Source: Deltaproteobacteria bacterium
GTDB taxonomy: Bacteria > Acidobacteriota > Thermoanaerobaculia > Multivoradales > JAHZIX01
Assembly: GCA_022601195.1 (NCBI GenBank)
Contig: JAHZIX010000043.1
Location: forward strand, 1-64,000
Length of the DNA stretch: 64,000 nucleotides
Reading direction: 5' to 3'
Shown here: positions 1 through 7,891 of the stretch, in pieces
How the letters are laid out: each line of letters opens with the position of its first letter
How positions within the stretch are numbered: position 1 is the first letter of the stretch
Position numbers and translations under genes: made by a program
The notes under the pieces: model-generated
What the model was told of the DNA's origin: nothing
The model's input: only the letters and a program-made list of their open reading frames with translations
Databases searched by the model: none

Positions 1-117
1 ACCGAGACGACCGAGACGACCGAGACGACCGAGACGACCGAGACGACCGAGACGACCGAGACGACCGAGACGACCGAGACGACCGAGACGACCGAGACGA
101 CCGAGACGACCGAGACG
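1..117. repeat. Perfect 9-bp tandem repeat, at least 13 copies
   Basis: The unit ACCGAGACG is repeated 13 times without a mismatch and the array is cut by the left window edge, so the true copy number is unknown. All three forward frames are open through the array: one reads Thr-Glu-Thr, one Pro-Arg-Arg with a TAA at 131-133, one Arg-Asp-Asp. It could therefore be the 3' end of an upstream repeat-containing gene or a non-coding minisatellite. It ends 20 bp before the GTG start of the next gene, so it lies in that gene's upstream region. Confidence 0.95.
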
Positions 118-136
118 ATCAAGGGATCGATAAAGC

Positions 137-1375
137 GTGGAAAAGCTCACTACACGTCAAGCCCGTCGCCTGGCATTGGCCAAAGCCGGCTTGTTGAAGC
201 CGGAGTGGCTCGGACTGCCCAGGCGAGCCAGAGGAAGCGGCAAGCAGGCCCGGGAGGCGGCGCACAAGATCCTCGAACACTTCGGTTACCTCCAACTGGA
301 TACCGTCTCCATCGCTGGAGCCCGAAGCCATGCCCTGGTCTTGATGTCTCGCCTCGGAGGCTTTGACCCTCGTCTGGGAGAGGAGTTGCTCAGACCCGGA
401 GAACCTTTGTTCGAGTATTGGGGCCACGAGGCGAGCTGGATCCCGCACTCTCTCTATCCGGCCTTCGAGTTTCGGCGTCGAGACTTCCAGCAGCACCCCT
501 GGTGGGGAGATCTCATCGGGCAGCATCCGAAAGTTGCCGACCGGCTTCGCGGACGCATCCGCGACGAGGGGGCCCTGCGCTCCGTGGACATGGAAGGTAG
601 TAGTAGCAAGGGTTGGTGGGATCTAAAAATCTCCAAACGAGTAGCGACGGCCATGTGGTCTAGCGGTGAGCTGGCGATCCGGGAACGACACAACTTTCAG
701 CGATCTTTCGACCTGGTGGAGCGAGTCATTCCAGACCACCTGCGCTCTCAGCCCCTGACAAGATCAGAAAGCTTCGAGATTCTTCTGCTCAAAGCCCTCG
801 ACGGCCATGGTTGGGCGACCACCGGTACTCTCGCCTCCACCTGGAGACTCAGAAACTGCCGGGACGACTTGAAGAGCGCGCTGGAACGTCTTCAGGAAAA
901 AGGAAAGGTCCTGCCGTGCACTCTGGAGATCCAGGCCCTGGAAAACCGGGCCCTGAAGAAAGCAGCTGGGCGAACGATCCAAGGCTGGATCCAACCCACG
1001 GACCTCGAGCTCGCGGCGCGCCTCGAGAGAATCCGCCCCCGCAAAGATCGAGGCGTATTGCTCTCTCCCTTCGATCCCGTGCTCTGGGACCGCCGCCGCG
1101 TGGAGCTGCTGTTCGGCTTTGAGCAGGTATTGGAGATCTTCAAGCCCGCGGCCCAGCGTGTCTACGGCTATTTCTGCCTTCCTGTCTTGGCAGGAGAAAA
1201 GCTAGTGGCTCGCTTCGATCTCAAGGCGGATAGGGCGCAGGGCCAGCTGCAGGTCCTTTCTCGCCGCTACGAGAGCTCCGGTAACTCCACCACCGTGCAT
1301 TCCTGGGAAGCAGAGGCGGCCCAGAGCGCTCTCGAGACCTTCCAGAAATCTCTTGGCCTTCAGCCTCGAGAATGA
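137..1375 (+). CDS. YcaQ/AlkZ-family winged-helix DNA glycosylase
   Basis: A 412-aa protein of the HTH_42 (YcaQ/AlkZ) family. These enzymes remove bulky alkylated bases and unhook interstrand crosslinks. The N-terminal part carries a Gln-Leu-Asp triad at residues 53-55, directly after a Gly-Tyr-Leu. This matches the catalytic Q-x-D motif of the Escherichia coli YcaQ branch rather than the Q-x-Q motif of the antibiotic-cluster AlkZ branch. The remainder is winged-helix-like with a C-terminal beta domain around SPFDPVLWDRRR (about residues 313-324). The start is GTG at 137; an AAGGGA about 10 bases upstream is the best ribosome-binding site. Family assignment is firm; crosslink specificity is inferred from the motif. 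The gene stands alone, downstream of the 9-bp repeat. Confidence 0.85.
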   Translation: MEKLTTRQARRLALAKAGLLKPEWLGLPRRARGSGKQAREAAHKILEHFGYLQLDTVSIAGARSHALVLMSRLGGFDPRLGEELLRPGEPLFEYWGHEASWIPHSLYPAFEFRRRDFQQHPWWGDLIGQHPKVADRLRGRIRDEGALRSVDMEGSSSKGWWDLKISKRVATAMWSSGELAIRERHNFQRSFDLVERVIPDHLRSQPLTRSESFEILLLKALDGHGWATTGTLASTWRLRNCRDDLKSALERLQEKGKVLPCTLEIQALENRALKKAAGRTIQGWIQPTDLELAARLERIRPRKDRGVLLSPFDPVLWDRRRVELLFGFEQVLEIFKPAAQRVYGYFCLPVLAGEKLVARFDLKADRAQGQLQVLSRRYESSGNSTTVHSWEAEAAQSALETFQKSLGLQPRE

Positions 1376-1462
1376 TCGCCGTAGAGACCCACTCACTGAT
1401 CAGCAGATTTTCCTACCCCCAAAGGACTCGGGAAGATCGAATAAGAAGATAGACTAAGAAGG

Positions 1463-1933
1463 ATGAACCAAACGGCAAATACTCCACCCACCGTTTCACT
1501 TGGTAGTCCTTCCTATCGGCAGCTGTTGAGTGATCTACCCAACCTGACTCGAGGAATCCTCTTGATTCACGGTGCGAACCCGTTAGAGCAAGAAGAAGCA
1601 GCTACGACCATGGCTCGCGACCTGTCCCTCGACCTCCACCACGCCAACCTGGGCGACATCATCAGCAAATACATCGGCAACACCGAAAAGGAGCTCGCCG
1701 AGCACTTCGCCCAGGCCAACCAGGAGGGAGCCACCCTGTTTCTAGCGGGCGCGGACGCTCTGTTCGGAAAACGTGTAGAAGTAGACGGCTGCTTCCTTCG
1801 CTACCGAGACACGGAGGCGAACCGCCTCTTTCAGTTGGGGATCGATCAACCTGGGTTCGTCTTCATGGGCTCCGCAACCCTTCCGGAAGGCCCCGGACCC
1901 TGGGATGGCCTCCTCACTGCCATCGTAGGGTAG
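1463..1933 (+). CDS. Stand-alone degenerate AAA+ domain (predicted non-catalytic)
   Basis: A 156-aa protein that aligns by eye with the ATPase core of VPS4/FtsH-type AAA+ proteins. The segment ISKYIGNTEKELAEHF (67-82) and the later ADALFGKR (97-104) are typical of that core. The nucleotide site is gone. Where a Walker A GPPGTGKT is expected there is GANPLEQEE (37-45), and the Walker B Asp-Glu is replaced by Ala-Gly in LFLAGADALFG (92-102). It lacks the usual lid domain, so it is about half the size of a normal module. A regulatory or scaffold role is possible, but function is unknown. The start ATG follows AAGAAGG with almost no spacing. The gap to the previous gene is 87 bp and shows no terminator. 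Confidence 0.7.
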   Translation: MNQTANTPPTVSLGSPSYRQLLSDLPNLTRGILLIHGANPLEQEEAATTMARDLSLDLHHANLGDIISKYIGNTEKELAEHFAQANQEGATLFLAGADALFGKRVEVDGCFLRYRDTEANRLFQLGIDQPGFVFMGSATLPEGPGPWDGLLTAIVG

Positions 1934-1974
1934 CCTCCCGCCTCTGCATCTTCGGTCTCCTCTGATACCCTGAC

Positions 1975-2022
1975 GCCCAGTCTCGCAGAAGCCCGGTCTC
2001 GTAGAAGACCCGTCTCGCAGAA
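1975..2022. repeat. Three 16-bp imperfect tandem repeats
   Basis: Three consecutive 16-bp units at 1975-1990, 1991-2006 and 2007-2022 share the core GTCTCG(C/T)AGAA. They lie between the degenerate AAA+ gene and the small membrane protein gene, about 40 bp before the latter's start. They may be a protein-binding array or a neutral slippage product. Confidence 0.8.
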
Positions 2023-2064
2023 GGATCTAGCAATGGGGGCCGAACCCCCATGGGGAGGAGTGAT

Positions 2065-2610
2065 ATGTCCAATGCTTCACAGCCTAGACGCCGCTATCTG
2101 GTCGGTGGCGTCGTCGTCATCGCGGTCGCCATCTGGATTCTTCTACAAGCAGCGGGAGTGGGCGTGCCCTCTCTCGAGCAATTTTGGCCGGTCTTCGTGC
2201 TCCTTGGAGGCCTCGCCTCTGCCTTGGACTTTTTCGCTGGCAGCCGAGCTCCGGGCTCGCTGGGCAAAGGTGTGGCGGGAATCGGCGTCGCTGCCCTTGC
2301 CTTCGGCTTCACCACCGATCGGCTGAATTGGCGGAACTTCTTCGACTGGTTCCCGGCGATTCCCCTCATTGCCGGTTTGGCTTTCCTCACCACCTGGGCG
2401 GCGGATCGATACCAAACCTCCTCGTATCTCATTCTAGGGATCGTCGGCCTGGGACTGGGGGTAACCGGCTATGCCCACCACCTAGATTGGTTAGCCAAGT
2501 TCTTGCCTACGCCGGCAGTCTCCTGGGCCATTCTGCTGCTGATCCTGGGAATCTTCCTCCTGTGGAAGAATTTCCGAGGCGGCGGCGGAACCGCTAGCTC
2601 TGCGGAGTAG
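2065..2610 (+). CDS. Small membrane protein, LiaI/LiaF-like transmembrane region
   Basis: A 181-aa hydrophobic protein with about five or six predicted membrane segments: roughly residues 10-30, 38-55, 65-80, 95-112, 120-137 and 145-162, ending in a Gly-rich tail. The FWPVFVLLGG segment (Phe-Trp-Pro followed by a helix) resembles the LiaI/LiaF-like transmembrane domain of cell-envelope stress proteins. I start it at the ATG at 2065, which has GGGGAGGAG four bases upstream; the in-frame ATG at 2050 lies ahead of that ribosome-binding site. The gene is convergent with the acyltransferase gene, 14 bp away. Function is not assignable beyond membrane protein. Confidence 0.7.
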   Translation: MSNASQPRRRYLVGGVVVIAVAIWILLQAAGVGVPSLEQFWPVFVLLGGLASALDFFAGSRAPGSLGKGVAGIGVAALAFGFTTDRLNWRNFFDWFPAIPLIAGLAFLTTWAADRYQTSSYLILGIVGLGLGVTGYAHHLDWLAKFLPTPAVSWAILLLILGIFLLWKNFRGGGGTASSAE

Positions 2611-2624
2611 AGCCCTTCCCGGAG

Positions 2625-3350
2625 CTAGTCTGGGGCCAGATCCTGGATCTTCTTCCGAACCGTAGCTGCGAATTGTTCGCGATCGAGATCTAGGTAGGCC
2701 TCGGGGGCGATCGGCTGGCCAAAGCGGACGCGGAGTTTCTTGAAGCCTTGAAAGGGGTGAAAGCCACCTTCCTTGGTAGAAACCAACTGCAAGTTGTGGA
2801 TGAAGATGGGCACGATGGGAACCCGCGCCGCCTGAGCGACGAAAAAGACTCCCGGTTGGCACCGGCGAACCTGCCGCCCATCTCCTCGGGTGCCTTCCGG
2901 AAAAACCACCAGGTCGAAATCGGCACAGGACCTGCCGAAGGTTTCGAGCTCTGCCAAGCGTGCTTTTGTGGGCTTTCCCCGCTCGATGAGAAACCCTAAT
3001 TTTGCGCTCAGGAGACGGCGGATCCAGCTGCGCTGCCAAACGGCCCGGTCCCCAAGTACCAGGATCGGATAGCGTTTCCGGGACCAGAAGATCCCTCCCA
3101 ACAGCAGGGTGTCCAGGAGACTGACGTGATTCGAAAGATAGAGAAAATGACCGTCTTCGGGAAGATCATCCAACCCTTCGACCTCCCGAAGGTAGGGCAC
3201 CACGAGAAATAGGTAGCAGCCGAGGCCGAGAGTGCGCTGCGCCAAAACGTGGCTCCACTTTTTCCGAACCCAAGGCGCGCCCTCATCCACGGTGTTCTGG
3301 GCCTTCTCGCTCAGACCCCCTTGGTCATCGCAGCTGCCATCGCCCTTCAT
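2625..3350 (-). CDS. 1-acyl-glycerol-3-phosphate acyltransferase family (PlsC-like)
   Basis: A 241-aa LPLAT-superfamily acyltransferase. It contains the catalytic H-x4-D motif in NHVSLLD (His75, Asp80), the substrate-binding FPEGTRG (150-156) and a later VPIVPI block, as in lysophosphatidate acyltransferases. A hydrophobic N-terminal segment (about 40-53) suggests membrane association. Its ATG at 3350 forms a 4-bp ATGA overlap with the stop of the ketosynthase-like gene, which supports this start over a TTG 27 bases upstream. It is the last gene of an ACP/KS/KS-like/PlsC set, so it may transfer the acyl product of that set rather than act in general phospholipid synthesis. That role is inferred from position. 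Confidence 0.85.
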   Translation of the reverse strand: MKGDGSCDDQGGLSEKAQNTVDEGAPWVRKKWSHVLAQRTLGLGCYLFLVVPYLREVEGLDDLPEDGHFLYLSNHVSLLDTLLLGGIFWSRKRYPILVLGDRAVWQRSWIRRLLSAKLGFLIERGKPTKARLAELETFGRSCADFDLVVFPEGTRGDGRQVRRCQPGVFFVAQAARVPIVPIFIHNLQLVSTKEGGFHPFQGFKKLRVRFGQPIAPEAYLDLDREQFAATVRKKIQDLAPD

Positions 3351-4600
3351 GGGCGGCCAGGTTCCAAAAGCATCCAAGAGGCGGCCCCACCCGCTGCCAA
3401 GCTGGTCACCAAAGTCATCGCTGGAGGATCGAGAGGGCTACCATCGTGGGGTATCACCGCTAGCTCTGGATCGGGTTGCCGAAATCCACCAGTGGGGCCG
3501 AAAACCTCCCCTTCCGCCGCCAGCACCGCCGGAACCAGGAGGCTGCCGCCGTACTCACCGGACGCCCCTTTGGGCGCCCATATGGGTGGCAGAGAACCGC
3601 CAAAAGCTTGTTGCAAAACCAAAGCCTCCAAAAGGTCTCCACCTCGACTTCCGGAAGCGCCGGAAACGATACGGTCGACCTGTGCAATCTCGACCCTCGA
3701 TCTCTCGAGGAAGTTCGTCAGGGCTTCGGCGAGGGCATGCGGATCCCTGGACCAAGAGCTCCTCGGGGCCTTCGGATCGAAGGCCCTTGCCGTATCTCGA
3801 ACTACGGCTCGCACTTGGGCTCCTCGGTCTCGAGCCGCCTCTTCCCTCTCCACCACCAGGGCACCGGTTCCCTCTGCTAGGAGAAAGCCGTCCCGGTGAA
3901 GATCGAAGGGTCTCGCGACCTCGGATCTTTCGGAGCCATCGCAGGATGTGCCTTGGGGTCGGCTCCCGGAAAGAGCCCCGAAGCGGTCGATAGCAGCGTG
4001 AAGTACGGGGCTAATTTCATCGACGGCGGCGACGATGGCAACCTCCGCGCGGCCGGCCGCGACCTCCTCAACTCCCCTCGCCAAGGCGATCAGAGGACCT
4101 GCCTCGCGCTGGGTCACGGTCACATTGGCTCCGACAGCGTGAAAGGTCAGCGCGATCTGTGCCGCGGGAGCGTTGGCGACAGACTCGGTAAAAAGCATCG
4201 GAGAAGCGGCTTCCGGCCCCTCCACCAGAACCTGATTCAGAATTCGCTCGGTAAACGAGGTGGGACCAAAGGAGGTCGCTACGAAGACCGCCACGGGCCC
4301 CGTGCAAGCAGCGACATCCAGACCGGACTCTTCCACCGCCATGGTGGCCGCGGCCACAGCGAGCTTGGAAGGTGGACTCATGCGTCGAGCGGCCCGTGGC
4401 TTGACCCAGGAAGTGAGGTCAGCTCCTTGAACGAGAGCCGCCAGACGAGCCCCTCGAGGTCGGTGGTAGCCCTGGGACCGATCGACGGGACTGAGGTGGG
4501 GCTTCCCCTCCTGAAGGGCTGAGGTCAGTTCCTTGCGCCCAATGCCGAGGGACGTCACTGAGCCCACACCGGTGATAGCGACCGCTGGCGAAGAATTCAC
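3347..4600 (-). CDS. Ketosynthase-like protein lacking the catalytic triad (CLF-like)
   Basis: A 417-aa beta-ketoacyl synthase fold protein that follows a normal ketosynthase. The nucleophile position aligned with the SSACAAG motif of its neighbour reads TQREAG, so the Cys is replaced by Glu166. The two active-site His regions read SGASGSRGG (313-321) in place of THGTGT, and SGEYGG (347-352) in place of the GHLLG motif, so both His are absent. This resembles the chain-length-factor (KS-beta) subunit of type II polyketide and aryl-polyene systems, though in those subunits Gln usually replaces the Cys. The GTG start at 4600 overlaps the upstream stop as GTGA, indicating coupled translation with its likely heterodimer partner. 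An upstream in-frame extension lies inside the partner gene and is not credible. Confidence 0.85.
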   Translation of the reverse strand: MNSSPAVAITGVGSVTSLGIGRKELTSALQEGKPHLSPVDRSQGYHRPRGARLAALVQGADLTSWVKPRAARRMSPPSKLAVAAATMAVEESGLDVAACTGPVAVFVATSFGPTSFTERILNQVLVEGPEAASPMLFTESVANAPAAQIALTFHAVGANVTVTQREAGPLIALARGVEEVAAGRAEVAIVAAVDEISPVLHAAIDRFGALSGSRPQGTSCDGSERSEVARPFDLHRDGFLLAEGTGALVVEREEAARDRGAQVRAVVRDTARAFDPKAPRSSWSRDPHALAEALTNFLERSRVEIAQVDRIVSGASGSRGGDLLEALVLQQAFGGSLPPIWAPKGASGEYGGSLLVPAVLAAEGEVFGPTGGFRQPDPELAVIPHDGSPLDPPAMTLVTSLAAGGAASWMLLEPGRP

Positions 4601-5844
4601 AGCTGAGCCCCCTGGGAAACGCTGCCCAGCACCACCGCCGCGTTGGAGCCACCAAAGGCGAAACTGGTCGAGAGCCCACGGGATTCCGCCGCCAAGGGCC
4701 GCGGGGTGCCGAGCACCAAGTCCACCTTGAGGTCTTCGTCCGCTGGGTCTTCCCCGGGGGTGGGATGGAGCTCTTTCTCCAGGAGGCATTGCACAGTGGC
4801 GGCCGCTTCCAGGGCACCGGAAGAGCCCAGGAGGTGCCCCACCGAGCCCTTTGTCGAAGTGATCGGTAACTTTGCCGCCCGCGGACCAAAAACCTCGTGA
4901 AGGGCACGAGCCTCCGAGATGTCGTTGTGAGGAGTGCCGGTACCGTGGGTGTTAACGAAATCGATTTGATCCGGCTCCAAACCCGAGTCTTCAAGGGCAG
5001 CGTTAATGGCCAAGGCCGCTCCTGCCCCACAGGGATGAGGTGCCGTCATGTGGTAGGCGTCGCAGGAAGCCCCGGCTCCCAGCAGCTCCGCAAGAGGCTC
5101 GGCCCCTCTCTCTCGAGCAGCTTCGAGGGTCTCCAGGACCAGCACTCCGGCTCCCTCCCCGATGTTGAGGCCAGCTCGATCCGCTCGAAAAGGACGACAC
5201 AGCTCCTCATCGACGGCGCGTAGAGAGTTGAAACCTGAATAGGTGAGGTGGCAAAGAGAATCGGCCCCACCGGCCAGGGCCACTTGCACCTCTCCTCGGC
5301 GTAGGGACTCGAGGGCGGCGCCTAGGGCAAGGCCACCGGCGGCGCAGGCAGAGGAAACGGTGAAGACCGGCCCGCTAATCCCGAATTGGCGCGCCACTTC
5401 GTCGCCGGGACCGTTCATCTGATGAGAAACTAGAGACCTCACCAGAGCCCGCCTTTTCGACTCGCCAACCAGAGAGTGAAAAAACTCTTCCCCCTCGCTC
5501 ATCGCTGCCGTGCTACTTCCGAAAAAGACTCCAGCTTGAGGCCCTGACGGAAAAAGGTCAGCTTGACCACAAGCTTCCAAAGCTGCCGCCATCGCGAATC
5601 GATCCGCCCAACTGAGGCGGTGCCAATGGGAGATTTTCCCAACGACTTCATCGCTGGGGACAGGTACTTCGCTTGCTAGGTGGGTCCGCTGCCCCGTCGT
5701 ATCGAATCGTTCCGGAGGGGAGATAGCCCTTCTTCCAGACCGTAGACCTTCCCATAGGACATCGGCCCCCCAACCCCAGCCACTCACTACGCCGATGCCC
5801 GTGATGACCACTCGGCCGCTGGGGGTCCGAGCGGCTCGAGTCAT
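4597..5844 (-). CDS. Beta-ketoacyl-ACP synthase (FabF/KS-alpha type)
   Basis: A 415-aa condensing enzyme with the complete Cys-His-His site: Cys167 in VSSACAAGG, His300 in NTHGTGT and His337 in KGSVGHLLG. These catalyse decarboxylative condensation of malonyl-ACP with an acyl primer. Its ATG overlaps the ACP stop (ATGA) and its stop overlaps the next start (GTGA). The products should therefore be made in fixed ratio with the ACP upstream and the triad-less ketosynthase downstream. The pairing points to a specialised type II system (KS plus chain-length factor) rather than the housekeeping FabF. No ketoreductase, dehydratase or malonyltransferase gene is seen nearby, so those steps would be shared with primary metabolism or encoded elsewhere. 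Confidence 0.92.
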   Translation of the reverse strand: MTRAARTPSGRVVITGIGVVSGWGWGADVLWEGLRSGRRAISPPERFDTTGQRTHLASEVPVPSDEVVGKISHWHRLSWADRFAMAAALEACGQADLFPSGPQAGVFFGSSTAAMSEGEEFFHSLVGESKRRALVRSLVSHQMNGPGDEVARQFGISGPVFTVSSACAAGGLALGAALESLRRGEVQVALAGGADSLCHLTYSGFNSLRAVDEELCRPFRADRAGLNIGEGAGVLVLETLEAARERGAEPLAELLGAGASCDAYHMTAPHPCGAGAALAINAALEDSGLEPDQIDFVNTHGTGTPHNDISEARALHEVFGPRAAKLPITSTKGSVGHLLGSSGALEAAATVQCLLEKELHPTPGEDPADEDLKVDLVLGTPRPLAAESRGLSTSFAFGGSNAAVVLGSVSQGAQL

Positions 5845-6128
5845 GCCGATGTCCCCGCGCCTTCCGGTATCTGTAAGCTTTCTACGAAGGTTTCCAAGCT
5901 AGCCACAGAAGCGAAGGCATCCTGACCGATCTCTTCACTATCGATGCGGATTCCATAAGCCTTCTCTAAAGCGACGACCAACTCCAGCGCATCCACCGAG
6001 TCGAGGCCGAGGCCTTCTTCCCCGAAGAGGGGAGCGTCGTCTTCGATGGTTGCAGGGGTCATTCCTTCGAGGTTCAGGCTCTCGATGATGACTTCTTTGA
6101 TTCGGGTGCGCATCTCTTGGCTAGCCAT
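5841..6128 (-). CDS. Acyl carrier protein
   Basis: A 95-aa acidic four-helix carrier protein with the phosphopantetheine site at Ser44 in GLDSVDALEL. The length is slightly above the usual 75-80 residues because of an extended C-terminal tail. An AAGGAG five bases before the ATG fixes the start. It is the first gene of the minus-strand set and overlaps the ketosynthase start by four bases. Together with the divergent acyl-AMP ligase it is the likely thioester carrier for a dedicated acyl chain. Confidence 0.93.
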   Translation of the reverse strand: MASQEMRTRIKEVIIESLNLEGMTPATIEDDAPLFGEEGLGLDSVDALELVVALEKAYGIRIDSEEIGQDAFASVASLETFVESLQIPEGAGTSA

Positions 6129-6330
6129 TGCGACTCCTTCGATCGATCCGGCGACCGCATTGGCCCTCTACCGCCGGCTTTTCTCCGAGCCTATCTTTTC
6201 TCGCCTCCAAAGCTGCCCCAGCTCTTTGCGAGGGTCTCCGACACGGAAAAGACGAGCTTGGAAAAATTTTCTTGGGGATCCTTTGTAGGAGGAGTAAGCA
6301 TCTCCCCTGCCCACGTGACAACCGGCCGAG

Positions 6331-6358
6331 TATACTAGACTCCTGACCCGGGAGTCAG
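6331..6358 (+). promoter_or_regulatory. Possible promoter -10 with adjacent inverted repeat
   Basis: A TATACT hexamer at 6331-6336 is followed by the inverted repeat GACTCC-tgacccg-GGAGTC at 6338-6356, in the divergent region between the ACP gene and the acyl-AMP ligase gene. No convincing -35 was found at the right distance. It could be an operator for the ligase gene, which has no clear ribosome-binding site of its own. Confidence 0.3.
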
Positions 6359-6388
6359 CCCCGCGGTCCCCTGAGAACCCCACCTATC

Positions 6389-7891
6389 ATGACCGCAGAT
6401 CCGATCCTTGAGGCCTTCGAGACTCGATTCAGGGAATACCCGGATCAGCCTCTGCTGGTCTCGCCGACCCACCGCGCGACCGTCGCCGAGGTGGAAACTC
6501 TGGCCCAGCTTGCCCAAAGCCAACTCGAATCCATCGCAGGTCCCCTGAATCGAGGTACTCCCATCGGTTTGGCTGCCGCTAATGGGAGCGGGTTTCTCGC
6601 CGGTCTCCTCGCCCTGCGGCGCCTAGGGCTACCGGCTGTTCTCCTCGAAGCCGGTCGGCCAGCTCACCTGGTTCAAAAGATGGCCCGAAGCCTCGATCTG
6701 GGGTGGGTTCTGAGTTGTTCCCAATCCTGGCCGGGAAGAGGGGAAGACTTCGAAATTCTCCCGATAGAAAGAAACCTCGAAGGTCAAACTCCCCCTCTCG
6801 CACCAGAGATCGCCGTCATCAAGCTCACTTCCGGCTCGACTGGCAAACCTCGTGGAGTCGTCACCTCCTCCAGTGCTTTGGTCGCCGACGACCGGGCTCT
6901 CGCTGCGACCATGGGCTTGCGGCCAGAAGACCGAGTTCTGGCATCGATCCCCTTCTCCCATTCCTACGGCCTCGCTTCCATCGTTCTTCCAGCCCTCATG
7001 AGAGGTTCTGTTTTGGTCCTGCCGCAGACGGGAAATCCGTTCAACGTCCTGCGAGCCGGCAGGTGGGGGAAAGCCACCTTTTTCCCGACCATTCCAGCCT
7101 GGGTGGAGGCGATGGTCAAGATGTCGAACCCGCCCGCCCTGCCGCCTACCCTGCGCCTGACGATCTATGCAGGAGCTCCTCTAGAACCGGCCACGGCCGC
7201 CAGATTTCACCAGGTGTTTGGGCAGAGAATCCACGTCTTCTACGGCTCCAGTGAGAGTGGAGGAATCTCTTTCGACCGTCTCGGTGATGGTGCCGAGCGG
7301 GGCAGCCTCGGCACTCCCGTCGAAGGTGTCCGGGTGACCCTAGAGCCCCTTCCCGCTGAGACCGGTGATCTACCGAAGGCTGGGGAGTCGTCTCGAAGAG
7401 CTGCTCTATCCCCATCGACGCGCCAGGGATTGGTCACCATTTCTTCCCCTGCGGTCGCTCAGGGCTACTGGCCGCGGCCAGACCCAGCATTGGAGGAGGG
7501 TCGTTTTCGAACCCAGGACCTGGCGGAATTCCGTGGACAGGAGCTCTTCCTGATGGGCCGCGTCGACGACTTGATCAACGTCAAAGGTAAAAAGGTCAAC
7601 CCCCGGGAGATCGAAGCGGTCCTCCGCCAGCTACCCGGAGTGGAGGAAGTTGCCGTCCTTGGCGTTCCCAAGCCGAAAGGAAACGGCGACTTGATCCGCG
7701 CCTTCGTGGTCACGAAGGATAAATCCCTCACCTATGACGATCTCCATGGATTTTGTCGAAGCCATCTTCCGGATCACAAGGTGCCTCGAAGCTTTCTTCT
7801 CCTGCCGTCTTTGCCGGTCTCCTCCCGAGGCAAACTAGACCGAGCCGCCCTCAGGGACCTGCGTCCCGGACAGGCACCGACGACTCCTTAG
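6389..7891 (+). CDS. AMP-dependent acyl-CoA/acyl-ACP synthetase (ANL superfamily)
   Basis: A 500-aa adenylate-forming enzyme. Visible motifs are the P-loop-like KLTSGSTGKPRG (145-156), FYGSSESGG (284-292) and the hinge GRVDDLINVKGKKVNP in the C-terminal third. The catalytic lysine lies in SRGKLDR near the C-terminus. It activates a carboxylic acid as an acyl-adenylate and passes it to CoA or a carrier thiol. Placed divergently from the ACP/ketosynthase genes, it may load the starter acid of that pathway; this is inferred. The ATG at 6389 has no good Shine-Dalgarno sequence. Its 3' end overlaps the convergent thioredoxin-fold gene by 41 bp. The substrate cannot be read from the sequence. Confidence 0.88.
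   Translation: MTADPILEAFETRFREYPDQPLLVSPTHRATVAEVETLAQLAQSQLESIAGPLNRGTPIGLAAANGSGFLAGLLALRRLGLPAVLLEAGRPAHLVQKMARSLDLGWVLSCSQSWPGRGEDFEILPIERNLEGQTPPLAPEIAVIKLTSGSTGKPRGVVTSSSALVADDRALAATMGLRPEDRVLASIPFSHSYGLASIVLPALMRGSVLVLPQTGNPFNVLRAGRWGKATFFPTIPAWVEAMVKMSNPPALPPTLRLTIYAGAPLEPATAARFHQVFGQRIHVFYGSSESGGISFDRLGDGAERGSLGTPVEGVRVTLEPLPAETGDLPKAGESSRRAALSPSTRQGLVTISSPAVAQGYWPRPDPALEEGRFRTQDLAEFRGQELFLMGRVDDLINVKGKKVNPREIEAVLRQLPGVEEVAVLGVPKPKGNGDLIRAFVVTKDKSLTYDDLHGFCRSHLPDHKVPRSFLLLPSLPVSSRGKLDRAALRDLRPGQAPTTP

Noticed and set aside
1..117. The 9-bp array as a CRISPR
   Set aside because: Units are contiguous with no spacers, and no cas genes are present.
3348..3377. TTG 27 bases upstream as start of the PlsC-like gene
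   Set aside because: The ATG in the ATGA overlap with the upstream gene is better placed, and the extension has no family similarity.
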